From positions 768,795 to 832,794 of the forward strand of contig NC_052350.1 in assembly GCF_009727055.1 (NCBI RefSeq): a DNA stretch of 64,000 bases, in the 5' to 3' direction. The stretch comes from Benincasa hispida. Taxonomy: Eukaryota; Streptophyta; Magnoliopsida; Cucurbitales; Cucurbitaceae. Below, one piece after another: positions 53,514 to 64,000 of the stretch; position 1 is the stretch's first letter, and each line of letters begins with the position of its first letter. A model generated the notes under the pieces. That model did not search any database, had not been told where the DNA came from, and worked only from the letters and a program-made list of their open reading frames with translations. The translations under genes were made by a program, and so were the position numbers.

Positions 53514-54130
53514 AAAGCAAGGATGCACAAATACTTATAGTTGTGCAGAGAATTGATATCAGATACACATCAGATATGGATACATCCAAATACATGTCTA
53601 ATACGTGATCTGAAGTATCTGATTTTTAAATTTTTTTTTTAATTTTCAGATATGTGTATTCCAAATACGTGAAGGGATATGTTGGGTCTTTTTTTTCTTT
53701 TTTCAAATTTAAGCTCAATCACTTAAAAAGTTCAACCCACAACTCATTTTATTTGTGTTTCGAAATGATTTTAAAATCATAAAAATCACCTTTTTCATTT
53801 TAGAATCACTCAAAAATACACTTTAATTACCTGAAATTAATTTGGTTTTCAATTTTACACTTTTAAATGCAATTTCTATATCATCAAAATTAGTTTTGAA
53901 GGATTAAACATGTTCACGGTGATTTTGAAAATGCCAAAAGTGATTTTAACCATTTTAAAATCACTCTCAAACATAGAAGTCCACTTAAATTGAGCAATCC
54001 AAATCAAAATAAATTTAAAATGATAAAAACATAAAAAGAAAAAAGAAAAAATCCGAAACATAATTAAATCTTAATTATTCTCTTCTCTCTCACTATCTAA
54101 ATCATGATTCACACTCCCCCTTCATCCTTC

Positions 54131-54163
<33 letters not shown>

Positions 54164-54305
54164 ATATATATATATACACACACACATATGATAACGTATT
54201 TTTAACGTATCTGTATCTTAGTTTTTTAGAAATTGGCATATCGTTGTATCGTATCGTATCCGTATCTTGTATCCGTATCCATATTTGTATCCCTGTCTAT
54301 GCTTC
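53514..54305. mobile_element. MITE-like element related to 24242-24940
   Basis: It shares the GTATC/GATAC-rich content, the 'TAATACGTGATCTGAAGTATC' type core and the 'TTTTTTAGAAATTG' block with 24242-24940. The right end ...CTGTCTATGCTTCTT mirrors the GAAGCATAG-type terminus. The left end is more decayed. A microsatellite sits inside (54132-54186). Confidence 0.5.
54132..54186. repeat. Compound microsatellite (ATC)n(AT)n(AC)n
   Basis: About eleven ATC triplets are followed by AT and then AC dinucleotides. Confidence 0.95.
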
Positions 54306-54389
54306 TTAACTCCAAAGAAAGGTATTGATAGAAAGATTATGAAAAAGGCTTTTCAATTTACCAGATCAAAGATAAACGGTAAACACCAT

Positions 54390-54978
54390 TAGGGTTGATC
54401 ATTGAAACCGCTAGAACCGAACCGAATGCTAAACCGAACCAAACCGAATTAATGTGATTTGGTTTGATATATTTTCAAACCGAATTATTGCGGTTCGATT
54501 TGGTTTCAAATCTGAAAACCGATTTGAAAACGAACCGAACCGCTTTTTTAATACATATATATATAAAATTTAGAAAATATGAAAAAGCATAAAAAATTTA
54601 AAAACAAAAAACAAAAAAACTCTAAAACCAAACTAAACCAAACCCCTTGTAATTTAGAAAATATGAAAAAGCATAAAAAATTTAAAAACAAAAAACAAAA
54701 AAACTCTAAAACCAAACTAAACCAAACCCCTTGTAATTTAGAAAATATGAAAAAGCATAAAAAATTTAAAAACAAAAAACAAAAAAACTCTAAAACCAAA
54801 CTAAACCAAACCCCTTGTAATTTAGAAAATATGAAAAAACACAAAATTTACAAAAACAAAAAACGAAAAAAACTGTGAAACCGAATCGAACATGCGGTTC
54901 GGTTCGGTTTTAGAAAATACACTTTTTAGAAATTGCGGTTCAGTTCGGTTTGGGCCCCAATCCGCGTGAACACCCCTA
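54390..54978. mobile_element. hAT-type MITE with 8-bp target-site duplication
   Basis: The ends are TAGGGTTGATCA and, inverted, TAGGGGTGTTCA (10 of 12 matching). They are flanked on both sides by the exact 8-bp repeat AACACCAT (54382-54389 and 54979-54986), which is diagnostic of hAT transposition. The outer arms are inverted runs of CCGAACCGAA and TTCGGTTCGG that could fold into a long hairpin. The centre holds 84-bp tandem repeats. It carries no transposase. Confidence 0.85.
54571..54870. repeat. 84-bp tandem repeat, three identical units plus a partial fourth
   Basis: Units begin at 54571, 54655 and 54739, each 84 bp, with a diverged partial unit from 54823. Because 84 is a multiple of three and the unit lacks stops in some frames, open frames of about 98 codons exist on both strands; these are artefacts of the repeat. 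Confidence 0.95.
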
Positions 54979-55189
54979 AACACCATAAACTCCACATTCT
55001 TTTATTTATCCAAAGCTCGATCCACGAAACGTCTCAAGTCCTATATTGCAATTTATCTCCGACTCCCCATTAAATTGAATAAGAAAACAAAAAAAATTGA
55101 AAAAAAATGAAGTGTCTTATCCCAAAAAAATAAAAATAAAAATGAAGCCCAAAGTTTACTTACTCGTCTCATCGTCTATGGAATGAATA

Positions 55190-58100
55190 CTACAAAAAGC
55201 TCTCAATGTTAATTTCAACGAAGGAACATGGATCGGGAATGTCGAAGTTATCCAAAACCTGAGGTCAAACGAGAGACATCATTAGTAGTACCGTACAAAT
55301 ACCAACTATATGACACAAGCAAGATATGTATATTATTCCCAAGAGGTGTCGCTACCTCAGGATGAACAATGCCGAACGTGCCAATTTTCTTTCCTTGATA
55401 AATGATGTGAGCTTGTCTACCAGTAAGAAACTCTGGGTTCTGCACGACATATAAACACAATCCAGGTCAAGAAGCAGAGTCAATTCTAAGTTTCCCATTT
55501 ATAACCTACTATGAAATAAAGCATATGCACAGAATAATCCACTTTTTTTTATTTGGATAGGAATAATCCACTTACATTTGAAGATTTTATGTAATACCCA
55601 CTTTCATCACCAACTGAAACAAAAGGAGTTCCCACGACTTCCATAATTCGGTCGACCAAACCATGAATCAACTGAAAAATCAAATAATATAAAATGATTA
55701 AAAAAAAAAGTAACATAAATTACCACTAGAGAAAGATGACCACATAAAAAAATGGTTTATAAGAACAATTTGTTTCTTTAGAAAATAATGTATAGTGTAT
55801 GACATAGAAAATGCAATATATTCGGGCATACAAAAAGGGAAACTCTCATCCAACGCTAAAAGTTTAAAAGATAAGGGGAGCTCTTACGGTATATATTTTA
55901 GAAATTATACATCATTAGAAAATGTAGCTCAGTCTAATTCATCAAAATTTCCCTGTTTCTTTACTTAATCATTCTTGCAACATTCTATTCGTTTTATAAC
56001 ATATTCACCAACTTTTTTGCACAGACATAAAATAATACGTGTTTAGATGTTAGATAACGACGGTAAATAATAGTAAATTTAAAAAACAATTGACTTCTGT
56101 TTAGATTCTTACTTCAAATCCAGAATTGGCACCGCAATATAGAGCAGCAAGATGACGATGATTTCTTGCGCCAACATCTTTTGCATCATCCAGCAATGTT
56201 ACATCACCAACTTCAAATATCTAGAAAGTTGACAGACAATTTAACTTTCTAAGCTTTTTTCAAGTTAACTTTATCACAAACAAGCCTTTGAAAATTATAG
56301 TCATAGAATAGCTTAATAAACAGATAATACATCATTGAATTTAAAATAACCATGTGTGTCGCGAGCCTACCTGCACCTTGAGTGATAGCACGGAACACAT
56401 CTTTATAAGATAACATACAAAGTACGAATAATTGAAAAAATAGACTACACATAAAAATCTTCCCAAGACATTAAAGAATGCCTATCCAACTAGGGAAACT
56501 CTTAAATCCTCCTTTTCTTCAGAAAATAGACTCAATAAGCATAAAGGTACAAAGGAGTACAAGAACCACACAAACAAGGAAAAGCCAAACCTCCTCTTCC
56601 TCAGAACCTATATAAAATTTCTACCACTTACCAGCATACATCAGAAATCAATAACCAACGAATCGAACATATAGGAATAATGAAGACAAAGAGACCCATT
56701 TTATCAAGTAATTCAGCTTCGGCTCTAAAGACCTAATAAAAAGAACTGTTCAAACTGTAATAATGAAGTAATAATATTACATCAGAAATCAATAACCAAT
56801 GAATAGAATAGAACATAGAATAACAAAGAACTGTTTGAGATCATATAGGAATAATGAAAACTTTTCTTCTCCAAGAAGTGACCTTCTCGACTGGGAAATC
56901 TAAAATGTAAAACTTTCCTACTCTTTCAGGTCCTCGTTGTCATTTAGAGGTTAAATCAACATAACAGTCACAACTCAACTCACCATGACAATTGAACTCT
57001 ATGATTCTGACCCAAGAACAATTGAGTATTAGCATATTTCATAGCACCTGACCAACTATCGCGTCCATAGCAGGACAGCAATCCACAGGCAACATCAAAA
57101 TGCAATAACTATCATGTAAATTTCATACTCTTAAGTCTTAACTTAGTATAATTGCCACTTGTAAACTATACGCTTAAACAACCATGTGTATTGATCCCAC
57201 ATCTCTACCAATATTTTTATCACAAACGACCACTGTTAACAAAGATTTGCACCTTAATGTTGTAAAAAGAAAAATGAATAGTCAAAGGAAAATTGAAACA
57301 TGTACCCTTATGGGCTTTGGGTGATCCTTGTTATGTCCAACAATTTTCAAAAGACCGGGCATAAGACTGGTTCGTACAACCTGGCAATGTTGAAACAGTG
57401 CAAAACTTTATAATAATTACCAAATGTTTGTTTAAGGATACATTATTTCGAATGTTATGGGTGATCCTCATTTCAAATGCCTTTGAAAGCATACATAATT
57501 CAAGAAATTTCTAGCATGTGTCATATTTAGATCGGTTTCCCAAGTTGATCAAAAAACCAGATGGGATTTACAAACCTCAAAATCAGTTGAACGGGGATTT
57601 CCAATGATAACAGCAGTAGATTTATCATCTTCACGCTTTAACATGGCAAAGTTCTCTTTATAAGAACATAGGATCCACGTAAGTACCTCCGTGAACCCAC
57701 TCATTGCAATCTAAAAAAAAAAGAGTGAATATAACAAATGGTAAGCAAGAAAAGTTACACATACGGAGCATATAGAGGAAAATGAATGATTACTAATATG
57801 TACCTCTCCTCTAATTAGGTCACTGAACTCATTTAATGGTAGAGGCTGCAAAGATGCTGGTTTACTCTTTGGGATGTTATTATACCCATAAGCAATAGCA
57901 ACATCCTAGAAAAGAATAAATTTGCATGATCAAAAACTATTAGCAAGGTGCATAGGAAGTATGTATACACATGTATTCACAAGATTATCTCCTATTTACT
58001 ATTTTTACCTCCATTACATCACATGGGTGAAGCACATCACTTCTTGTTGGGGGCACAGATACATTTATACTAGACTTGTCACCAGATACTGACTGTTCAG

Positions 58101-61100
58101 CGTGCAATTGCATCCTATTTAACAAACTGATAACCTGGAAAATTGTAAAATATCACAAGCCATGCCATAGTCATTCCATTGAACCTATATACCTAATTAT
58201 CATTTCCCCTCATTTTGCACGTGCTTAGAATTGGAACATACACTAACCTTCAATTGAAGGCATGCTATAGCTGAAAATTTATTTTTTAGTTCTTTGGGTA
58301 AAAAACAAAGAAAATTGAACCATCATGATTATGTTGAACAACCTAACATTATCTTATAAGACTTTATAGTTTGCTTTGCATTTGCACCAAGCCAAGTAAA
58401 ATGATAAACACGAGCCTAGAGGAAAACTTCAGCACAATATATATATATATATATATATATGATAAACTCAAGCCTAGAGGAAACATAGTTGCAAAGAGAT
58501 CATAAATTACTGATTCTAACATAAGTCCCCATTCTGATATAAGACGTCACTGAAGCAGAGTTAAGTCAACTATGGGGCTAAAAATGAAATTTGAAAATAA
58601 ATAACAGCAGTAATCTTTCTCAACGAAAATTTTGAAGTAACTGACAGAAGATATATACATCATTCATTAATAAGCTTATACAACTACCTCTTCTGTCTCC
58701 AATGAGACTCCAATACATTTATTGATATAAGACAGAGAAACTTCCATATTGTAGTGAGATATTTCTGGATAAATACACGACCTGCCATCCGGATATATCA
58801 CTTCAACTGGTTCAATTTCAAATTTCTTTTTGCACAGCGTTGAAAACATAGTTACCTAAAGAAGATAAAAAGATAAAATCCAACAATTAGAGCTTACTTT
58901 ACATCACCAAATAAATTCTTCCACAACATAAAAATTTCTTACCATAGTATTCAAGACAATATTTGCCTTTGTCAGATCAGTCGCGGTGCATTCAATAAAC
59001 ACATTCTTTGTCTTCAAAGTAATAGCTGAATGCGCACCATTGATAATTGGTGGCAAAGACAAAACAGTTCTGCAAGCAAGGAGCTCAACTTGTTTCAAAA
59101 AGTGATATTTTTTATGTTAGAACAGTTTTCAATTTATTAAAAAAAAGGAAAAAGGAAAAGACAATTCCTTTTCACCAAAAAAGTAGGAAAATTTTAATGA
59201 GTTTTTAACTTGCAAAACCATCATAGTAGAATCCTACTACAAGTTCAACAGCAATTTGTTTTCTTTGACGAATAATCAAGCTTTCATTGAGAAAAAATGA
59301 AAGAATATAATGGCATAAAAAAATATAACCCCCCCCGAACCAAAAAAAATGAAGACATCCTACTAGAAGGGTCTCCAATGAAGCAAAATAAAACTAACAG
59401 GATAACTAAAAAAACAAAAAAAAAATCTTAGTACTAAATCCCACAAAGAAACTTGGAATCTAACGAGGGACCAAACATTAAAAGGATTAAACTTTTTCCC
59501 GTTCTCTCTCACAAAGACCCCACAAGATTGAAGACACCTCCGCTTGCCATAAAAACTATCGTTTCTCCCTAAAGGAAGGGTAAGGAACTCCTTGATCATT
59601 TCCCTACAGGCTACAACCATGCTATCTAGCCAAATCAAAGCCAAACTCATTATAGAAGCATGTCCACACAACATAGGCATCAGCAACAATCAAGCATTAA
59701 AATCACAAATGACTGTTGCATACAATGAGAAAAATGGGAAACAAAAAATAAGAAATGAGAAACTCTGTTGGTTCTTGAGTCACAATGGTGTTCTAGAAAG
59801 GATCAATTGATGCCGTTTATTACACCCCCTTCCCACCCCAAAAAGAAGATAAGGAAAGAACTGGCACCAAACAAAATATGGCGATAAGAAAATATAATAA
59901 CCATGGGAAATTGTTTACTTACTCCGGAAGTCCCAAAAGAAACTATAACATTTGTCAACAAAAGAAAGAAAATTGACTACAAATGAAAAACTATAAAATG
60001 CACGTGTTTTCCGTAAGAACATGTAAACCCAACCAATTAAGTTCTAGAATATCTATAACTAGTCCAAACATAAGAAAATGTAGTGGTAGCATACCTGTTG
60101 CGATCATACAAAATGGGATATACAGGTGATTTTTCTATTATGGGCAAGTACTTCCTCAGCTTCAAATCTGACTGCAAACGAGCATGGAAAAACATGAATC
60201 AAAATATATCGACATCAATTTCAGAAACAGGAAATCTAATAAACATACACGACATAGTTTGTGGCTTATTTTTCTGTTAGTTTTCTGTTTCAGCATCTTA
60301 GTTCGATATGGTTCTGTTTTGAATATTTAATATTGTTCTGCTTTTAAGTTTTCCGTAGTTCTACTTTTACCAAGAGCTATTACTTAACTAGTTACGGGTT
60401 TTAAGGCTTGCTTAGCTAAGTATCAAAGGCTGGTTTGTAGCCTTTAAATAGGGGTCCCTAGGTTGTTATGATTGTGATTCATAAAATAAAACAAGAATTC
60501 TTCAATAACTGAGCTCAAAATCTTGGTTCACACCAATACATCTACTAGGACTGAATATCAGAAAGAACAGATATTTTTTCATTGAGGCACTTACTTTATA
60601 GAACTCCATTAGCTCATCAGCTCTGAAATTCTTTGTCTGCATCACATATACAAGATGAGAAAAGTTCATTCAAAACAACATTACAATCTTGTAGTCTAAA
60701 ACTAAAACAGGTCAAAGGTTGAAGAGATAAGAGTGCATCCCATTCTCCTAAGAACACCCATAATGAAATCATCAAAGGAGAGCTCTTCTAACAAAAAAAA
60801 AAAAAATCATTTCAACTAAGGCTATTTCGGAACCACTTCTAAAAAGGTTCAGGAAGTAGATATTCTAGTCATTTCAATCACAAAAGTAAGACCTTCAAAG
60901 GATGCGGCGGAAGGAAAAAAGGAAGCAAGAAGAATCAGTTGACATCCAAGATCTTGATGGGAAATCTGAAATACTCATGTTGTTCAAACTTAAAAACGGA
61001 TAGAAAGAAGGAAAATCTTGTTCTTGGGGTAGTATAGATTTTACCTGTTTCAGTGGCACAAAGTTTATAGCTGTTGGTGGCAAAGCCTGAAAAGCAAGAT

Positions 61101-62929
61101 GAAGGCAATGGCAACATTAGGAACTATATTCACTGAAACAAATAAGTATCCACCAGAATTTAACGAAAGAGAGAGAAGGAGATCATAATCTATAGTATTG
61201 CACTACAGCAGCAGCCTTCATTAGTTATTCATTATTGTCCCACAACAAACACTTCGACGATGAGGCTTCACAGATTAATTTTCCAGATATGTTACAGGAA
61301 CTGGGTTCTGTCGTAAATAGACACAAACAATGTCTTTTGGCCTTCCGATATAATGTTACACAGCACATTCAACTAGACCAACTGATAGAAACAGAATACA
61401 TATTCTCCCAAGAATATGAGCACAAGGAAAGCCCACCTCATAGGTGAAAGGCCCTTCAAGTGTATCCAGGTCGTGAGTTCCAATGGCAACAAGACTTCTC
61501 CGTCTAAAACAAAGTAAACAAAATTCTTGAGAGAATTCTTACCGTGCAAATAAAATAAACAAGAAAAAGAGGAAGAACAAAAAGTACAATCTAAAAATCA
61601 GACCTAGCAAAAAGAATATAATCAACAAAGGAATTGCCGATCCGCCAAAGAATAAATATGACATGATCACACAATAACTTCATTGCTACATACTTGGACT
61701 CCATATCCTATATCCTTCTAGAATCGCTAAGATAAAACAATCCAACTTATAAGTTGTGAGTCCATAGCTTTACATCTCCAGTGACTGGTTGGAAATCAGA
61801 ATGATGCACGAAATAGGAGAAGCTCATGCTGCACATGATACCTATAACTGCAATCCAAACTTACCGACATATGTTCTGATGAAGTTTCTCTTGCAGATCG
61901 ATAAAACTAGCATAAATTGCTTCGTCAAAAGTCATGTCTCTCAAAACAGCACAAACGATGTAAGGACGGATCAAGGAAGTCTGTGAAAATTGAAAGTTTC
62001 AGACCAATAGAAATAAGTAGAAACCATTTGCAATAATATAAGTTATATAATCAAATGGAAATCATACCTCCGGTTTTACATGCATTTTATGCATCAATTC
62101 TTTGCTGATATTGGCTAATGTGTATCTGGGTGTCTCCTGCTGCTTATTAAAAATGCGCAGTGCTTGAGCAAGCCCTTCAAGACAGAGCAAATCGTATCTA
62201 CAAAACAATGAAGTATGTTTACCAGTTATGTCCCAGATGCCTACAATTACAACGTTAAAATGGTTTTATAATCTCCAATGATATTCACAATGGTATTTCA
62301 TTTTTGGGAAAAAGAAATTAAAAACTTAAAAAGAACCCAATGGCAGGCAAATTTACAAACAGATAACATCTTTCTTTTAGAAGAAAATAAGATCACGCGG
62401 ATGTGTTACAAACTTACAAAACAAGAATAACCAAAAAATTATGCCTAAAAGCAATCTCAAACATAAGCACACAGAGAACAAAAGTGAAAACAATCAGAAA
62501 TTACAAAGAAATGTACCTGTTAGCGGGGACTTCAATCTTGTAGATGACTTCTTCATCTTCATCCGCTTCTTCTTCCAAATGCTTCTCTTTCCTAATGATC
62601 GCCTTCTCTGTCGTCTATACAACCAACAAGCCAAAGTGAAAAAGAAAATTCCCATCCAAATCATAGTTGTAACGAATAAACGAACAAAAATAACTGATAA
62701 CGCAAGCAACGCAAGGTACTTACAACGTCATCAAGCTCAATTCCAAAACTAAAGCACAACTCTTCAAACTCTTCCTGCGCTAAGAAATGAAAATGAAACA
62801 GAAAAGAATATATATAAATTAACAGAATGCAATTACATGATTTAATGACAAGTGTAAAACTGTAGGCTCACTATAAGTTCTTCCAATGGCAGCAAATAGA
62901 AGATCTCTTCCGACGCTTACGGTCGGCAT
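55190..62929 (-). CDS. Phenylalanyl-tRNA synthetase beta subunit, cytosolic
   Basis: Forms an alpha2-beta2 enzyme charging tRNA-Phe in the cytosol. Nineteen coding exons on the minus strand: 62929-62872, 62779-62724, 62614-62517, 62197-62068, 61980-61865, 61503-61437, 61086-61045, 60636-60595, 60171-60095, 59069-58943, 58855-58688, 58134-58009, 57905-57804, 57710-57576, 57380-57306, 56220-56113, 55671-55576, 55439-55356 and 55258-55190. All are GT-AG; the total is 1776 nt, or 591 residues, close to the usual ~590-600. It starts [21 protein letters not shown]3/B4 editing region covers about 115-280 ([20 protein letters not shown]), a B5 domain about 300-370 ([20 protein letters not shown]) and the catalytic-like core about 375-591 ([46 protein letters not shown]), ending [12 protein letters not shown]. 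No key block is missing. Some introns carry transposon remnants. The 5' leader above 62929 is CT-rich with no upstream ATG. Confidence 0.97.
58438..58461. repeat. (AT)n microsatellite in a synthetase intron
   Basis: Roughly 11 AT dinucleotides lie in the intron between exons 11 and 12. Confidence 0.9.
59260..59700 (-). mobile_element. LINE 3' end inside a synthetase intron
   Basis: On the minus strand a broken frame reads IWLDSM...[15 protein letters not shown], then [15 protein letters not shown] and a decayed FC...YP...LHWRPF. This matches the last part of plant LINE ORF2 ('VWSLVRFHVSLWASV..TFCNYS...W.PF'). It is followed by a 3' UTR-like 'TTCTTTCATTTTTCTCAATGAAAG' type sequence. It is in the same orientation as the host gene, in the intron between exons 9 and 10. 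Confidence 0.6.
60275..60540 (+). mobile_element. Possible short solo LTR inside a synthetase intron
   Basis: From TGTTAGTTTTCTG the segment shows an LTR-like layout. It holds a 'TTTAAATAGGGG' TATA-type box near 60447, a run ending 'ATAAAATAAAAC' and then 'TTCTTCAATAACTGAGC'. Its composition differs from the rest of the intron (60172-60594). The ends and target duplication are not certain. Confidence 0.4.
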
Positions 62930-63110
62930 GGTTGACTTTTCAGAAGGACGACGCGAAAACCAGATTTGGGCGTCGCGTGGGTGTTGCCTCCAGTCGTAGC
63001 TTCTTGACGACTGTGGCCGCTGGAGTGTCGCCGAAGAAGAAACTGAGCAGAAGGGGGCGGGGTGGTCGACGGCTACAAGAGGAAGAGGAAGAAGATGATG
63101 GAGGCTAGGG
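62930..63110 (-). promoter_or_regulatory. 5' UTR and proximal promoter of the synthetase gene
   Basis: GC-richer sequence lies immediately upstream of ATG 62929. On the minus strand it reads AGCCCTAGCC, a CTTCTTCCT-rich stretch and then CAACC before the ATG. It contains no upstream ATG. CT-rich leaders are common in plant translation-machinery genes. Confidence 0.5.
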
Positions 63111-63803
63111 CTTCCTATTCTTCTTTTTCTTTTTTTCCTTTAATTTTTTCTCAAACTTCTTACTAAATTTTTTATTCAAAAATCACAAGAATTCAATCTT
63201 TAGAAAATATAAATTTTGGTCTTCCAAACTTATGTCAATAATTTAGATTTTTAATCCATATTAAATTAAATTAGATTTCAACATTCAAAAGTTCCAAAAA
63301 TTAAAATCCAAATATTCAAAAAGTTTGGAAAAGTATTTGGATATTTATAGACTTAATTTTTAAAAATTAAAAATTAAAACTCAAATGGACTCTAAATAAA
63401 TTTTAAAAACTTATTATTGATTTTGGAATTTAGTTAAGAATTCAACCATTTACCTAAAAGATGCAAATCATAAAAAAATGAAGAGAAAATAGGTGATTTT
63501 TAAAAACCCAAACCCAAGAACAAAATGGTTATGAAATGGGACATTAAATGGTCACTAAATGAGTTTTCAATTTTTGCTCAATTGTTTTTATCTTTCGTGT
63601 CTAACATAAAGAATTTAATTTTTAGTCAAATTAAAAGAGAGAGATAAGTTTTTTAAGCTTCATTTGATAATAATTTAATCTTTAGTTCTTTTTTAAAAAA
63701 ATAAATAAATAAATAATCTTATAAACACTACCTATAAGTTGCATGTTATTCAATTCCCACTTGTATTTGAATAACTATACATATCAAAATATATATTATA
63801 TAT

Positions 63804-63837
<34 letters not shown>

Positions 63838-64000
63838 CTATATATATAATAGTTTTAAGAAATATGTGTTTCTTTTTAGAATCTGACTATAAATTCAAGT
63901 AATGACCACAGATGCATCTATGATAGTGATCATTAATATATGTTTTGAATACGTGAGTCTAATCTCAAATTTAACTTAAGATGCATGGTTATTTTAGCAA
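63111..64000. other. AT-rich intergenic end of the window
   Basis: No gene is seen. It contains an (AT)n tract at 63786-63850 and A/T-rich phrases resembling the MITE at 51600-51756 ('aaaatggttatgaaatggg'). Confidence 0.5.
63786..63850. repeat. (AT)n microsatellite
   Basis: About 60 bases of imperfect AT repeat, able to form cruciforms. Confidence 0.95.

Noticed and set aside
54548..54878. 98-99 codon frames on both strands
   Set aside because: They are produced by the 84-bp tandem repeat inside a MITE, with no gene features.

Overview
This is a stretch of a flowering-plant (eudicot) nuclear genome. It is AT-rich, its genes have spliced GT-AG introns and plant protein families, and it is crowded with LTR retrotransposons, LINE remnants and small DNA transposons. 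The transposon repertoire looks cucurbit-like, but that is only an impression.

Layout. From 1 to about 23.7 kb is a nest of decayed retroelements with no host gene that I can recognise. It holds, in order: a plus-strand LTR cut by the window edge (1-1681); two minus-strand Ty3/gypsy LTRs (1808-3590 and 4090-5533) with a 499-bp reverse-transcriptase scrap exactly between them; gypsy-derived sequence that includes a broken 'plant transposon protein' ORF (8330-10077); a large minus-strand Ty1/copia element with about 2.2-kb LTRs (10113 to about 21349/22717) that has a decayed pol, no recognisable gag and an assembly gap in its right LTR; and a degenerate LINE end that appears twice. The sequence from 19478 to about 22320 has many small indels relative to its better copies. 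It looks like an unpolished patch that duplicates the start of the next contig.

From 24 to 28 kb there are small transposons and tRNA-like scraps. The gene-bearing part follows. ENO1 (plastid enolase, +, 28318-31494) faces a plant cysteine oxidase (-, 32184-35192), and the two are convergent. After an AT-rich spacer with a CACTA-like element comes the kinetochore gene MIS12 (+, 41629-44387). Next is a possible small unrecognised intronless gene (+, 50384-50836). Last is the cytosolic phenylalanyl-tRNA synthetase beta subunit gene (-, 55190-62929, 19 coding exons). I placed every exon boundary of the four recognised genes by hand. All four give open frames whose total length is divisible by three: 490, 285, 239 and 591 residues.

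The genes do not form a pathway: they cover plastid glycolysis, oxygen sensing through the Cys N-degron pathway, chromosome segregation and translation. I found no undescribed biological system. The most notable items are the probable assembly artefact around the gap; a hAT-type MITE with an exact 8-bp target duplication and three identical 84-bp tandem units; a recurrent 16-bp palindrome (CTAAACGATCGTTTAG) scattered through the copia LTRs and leader; and the reverse-transcriptase scrap bounded exactly by LTR ends.
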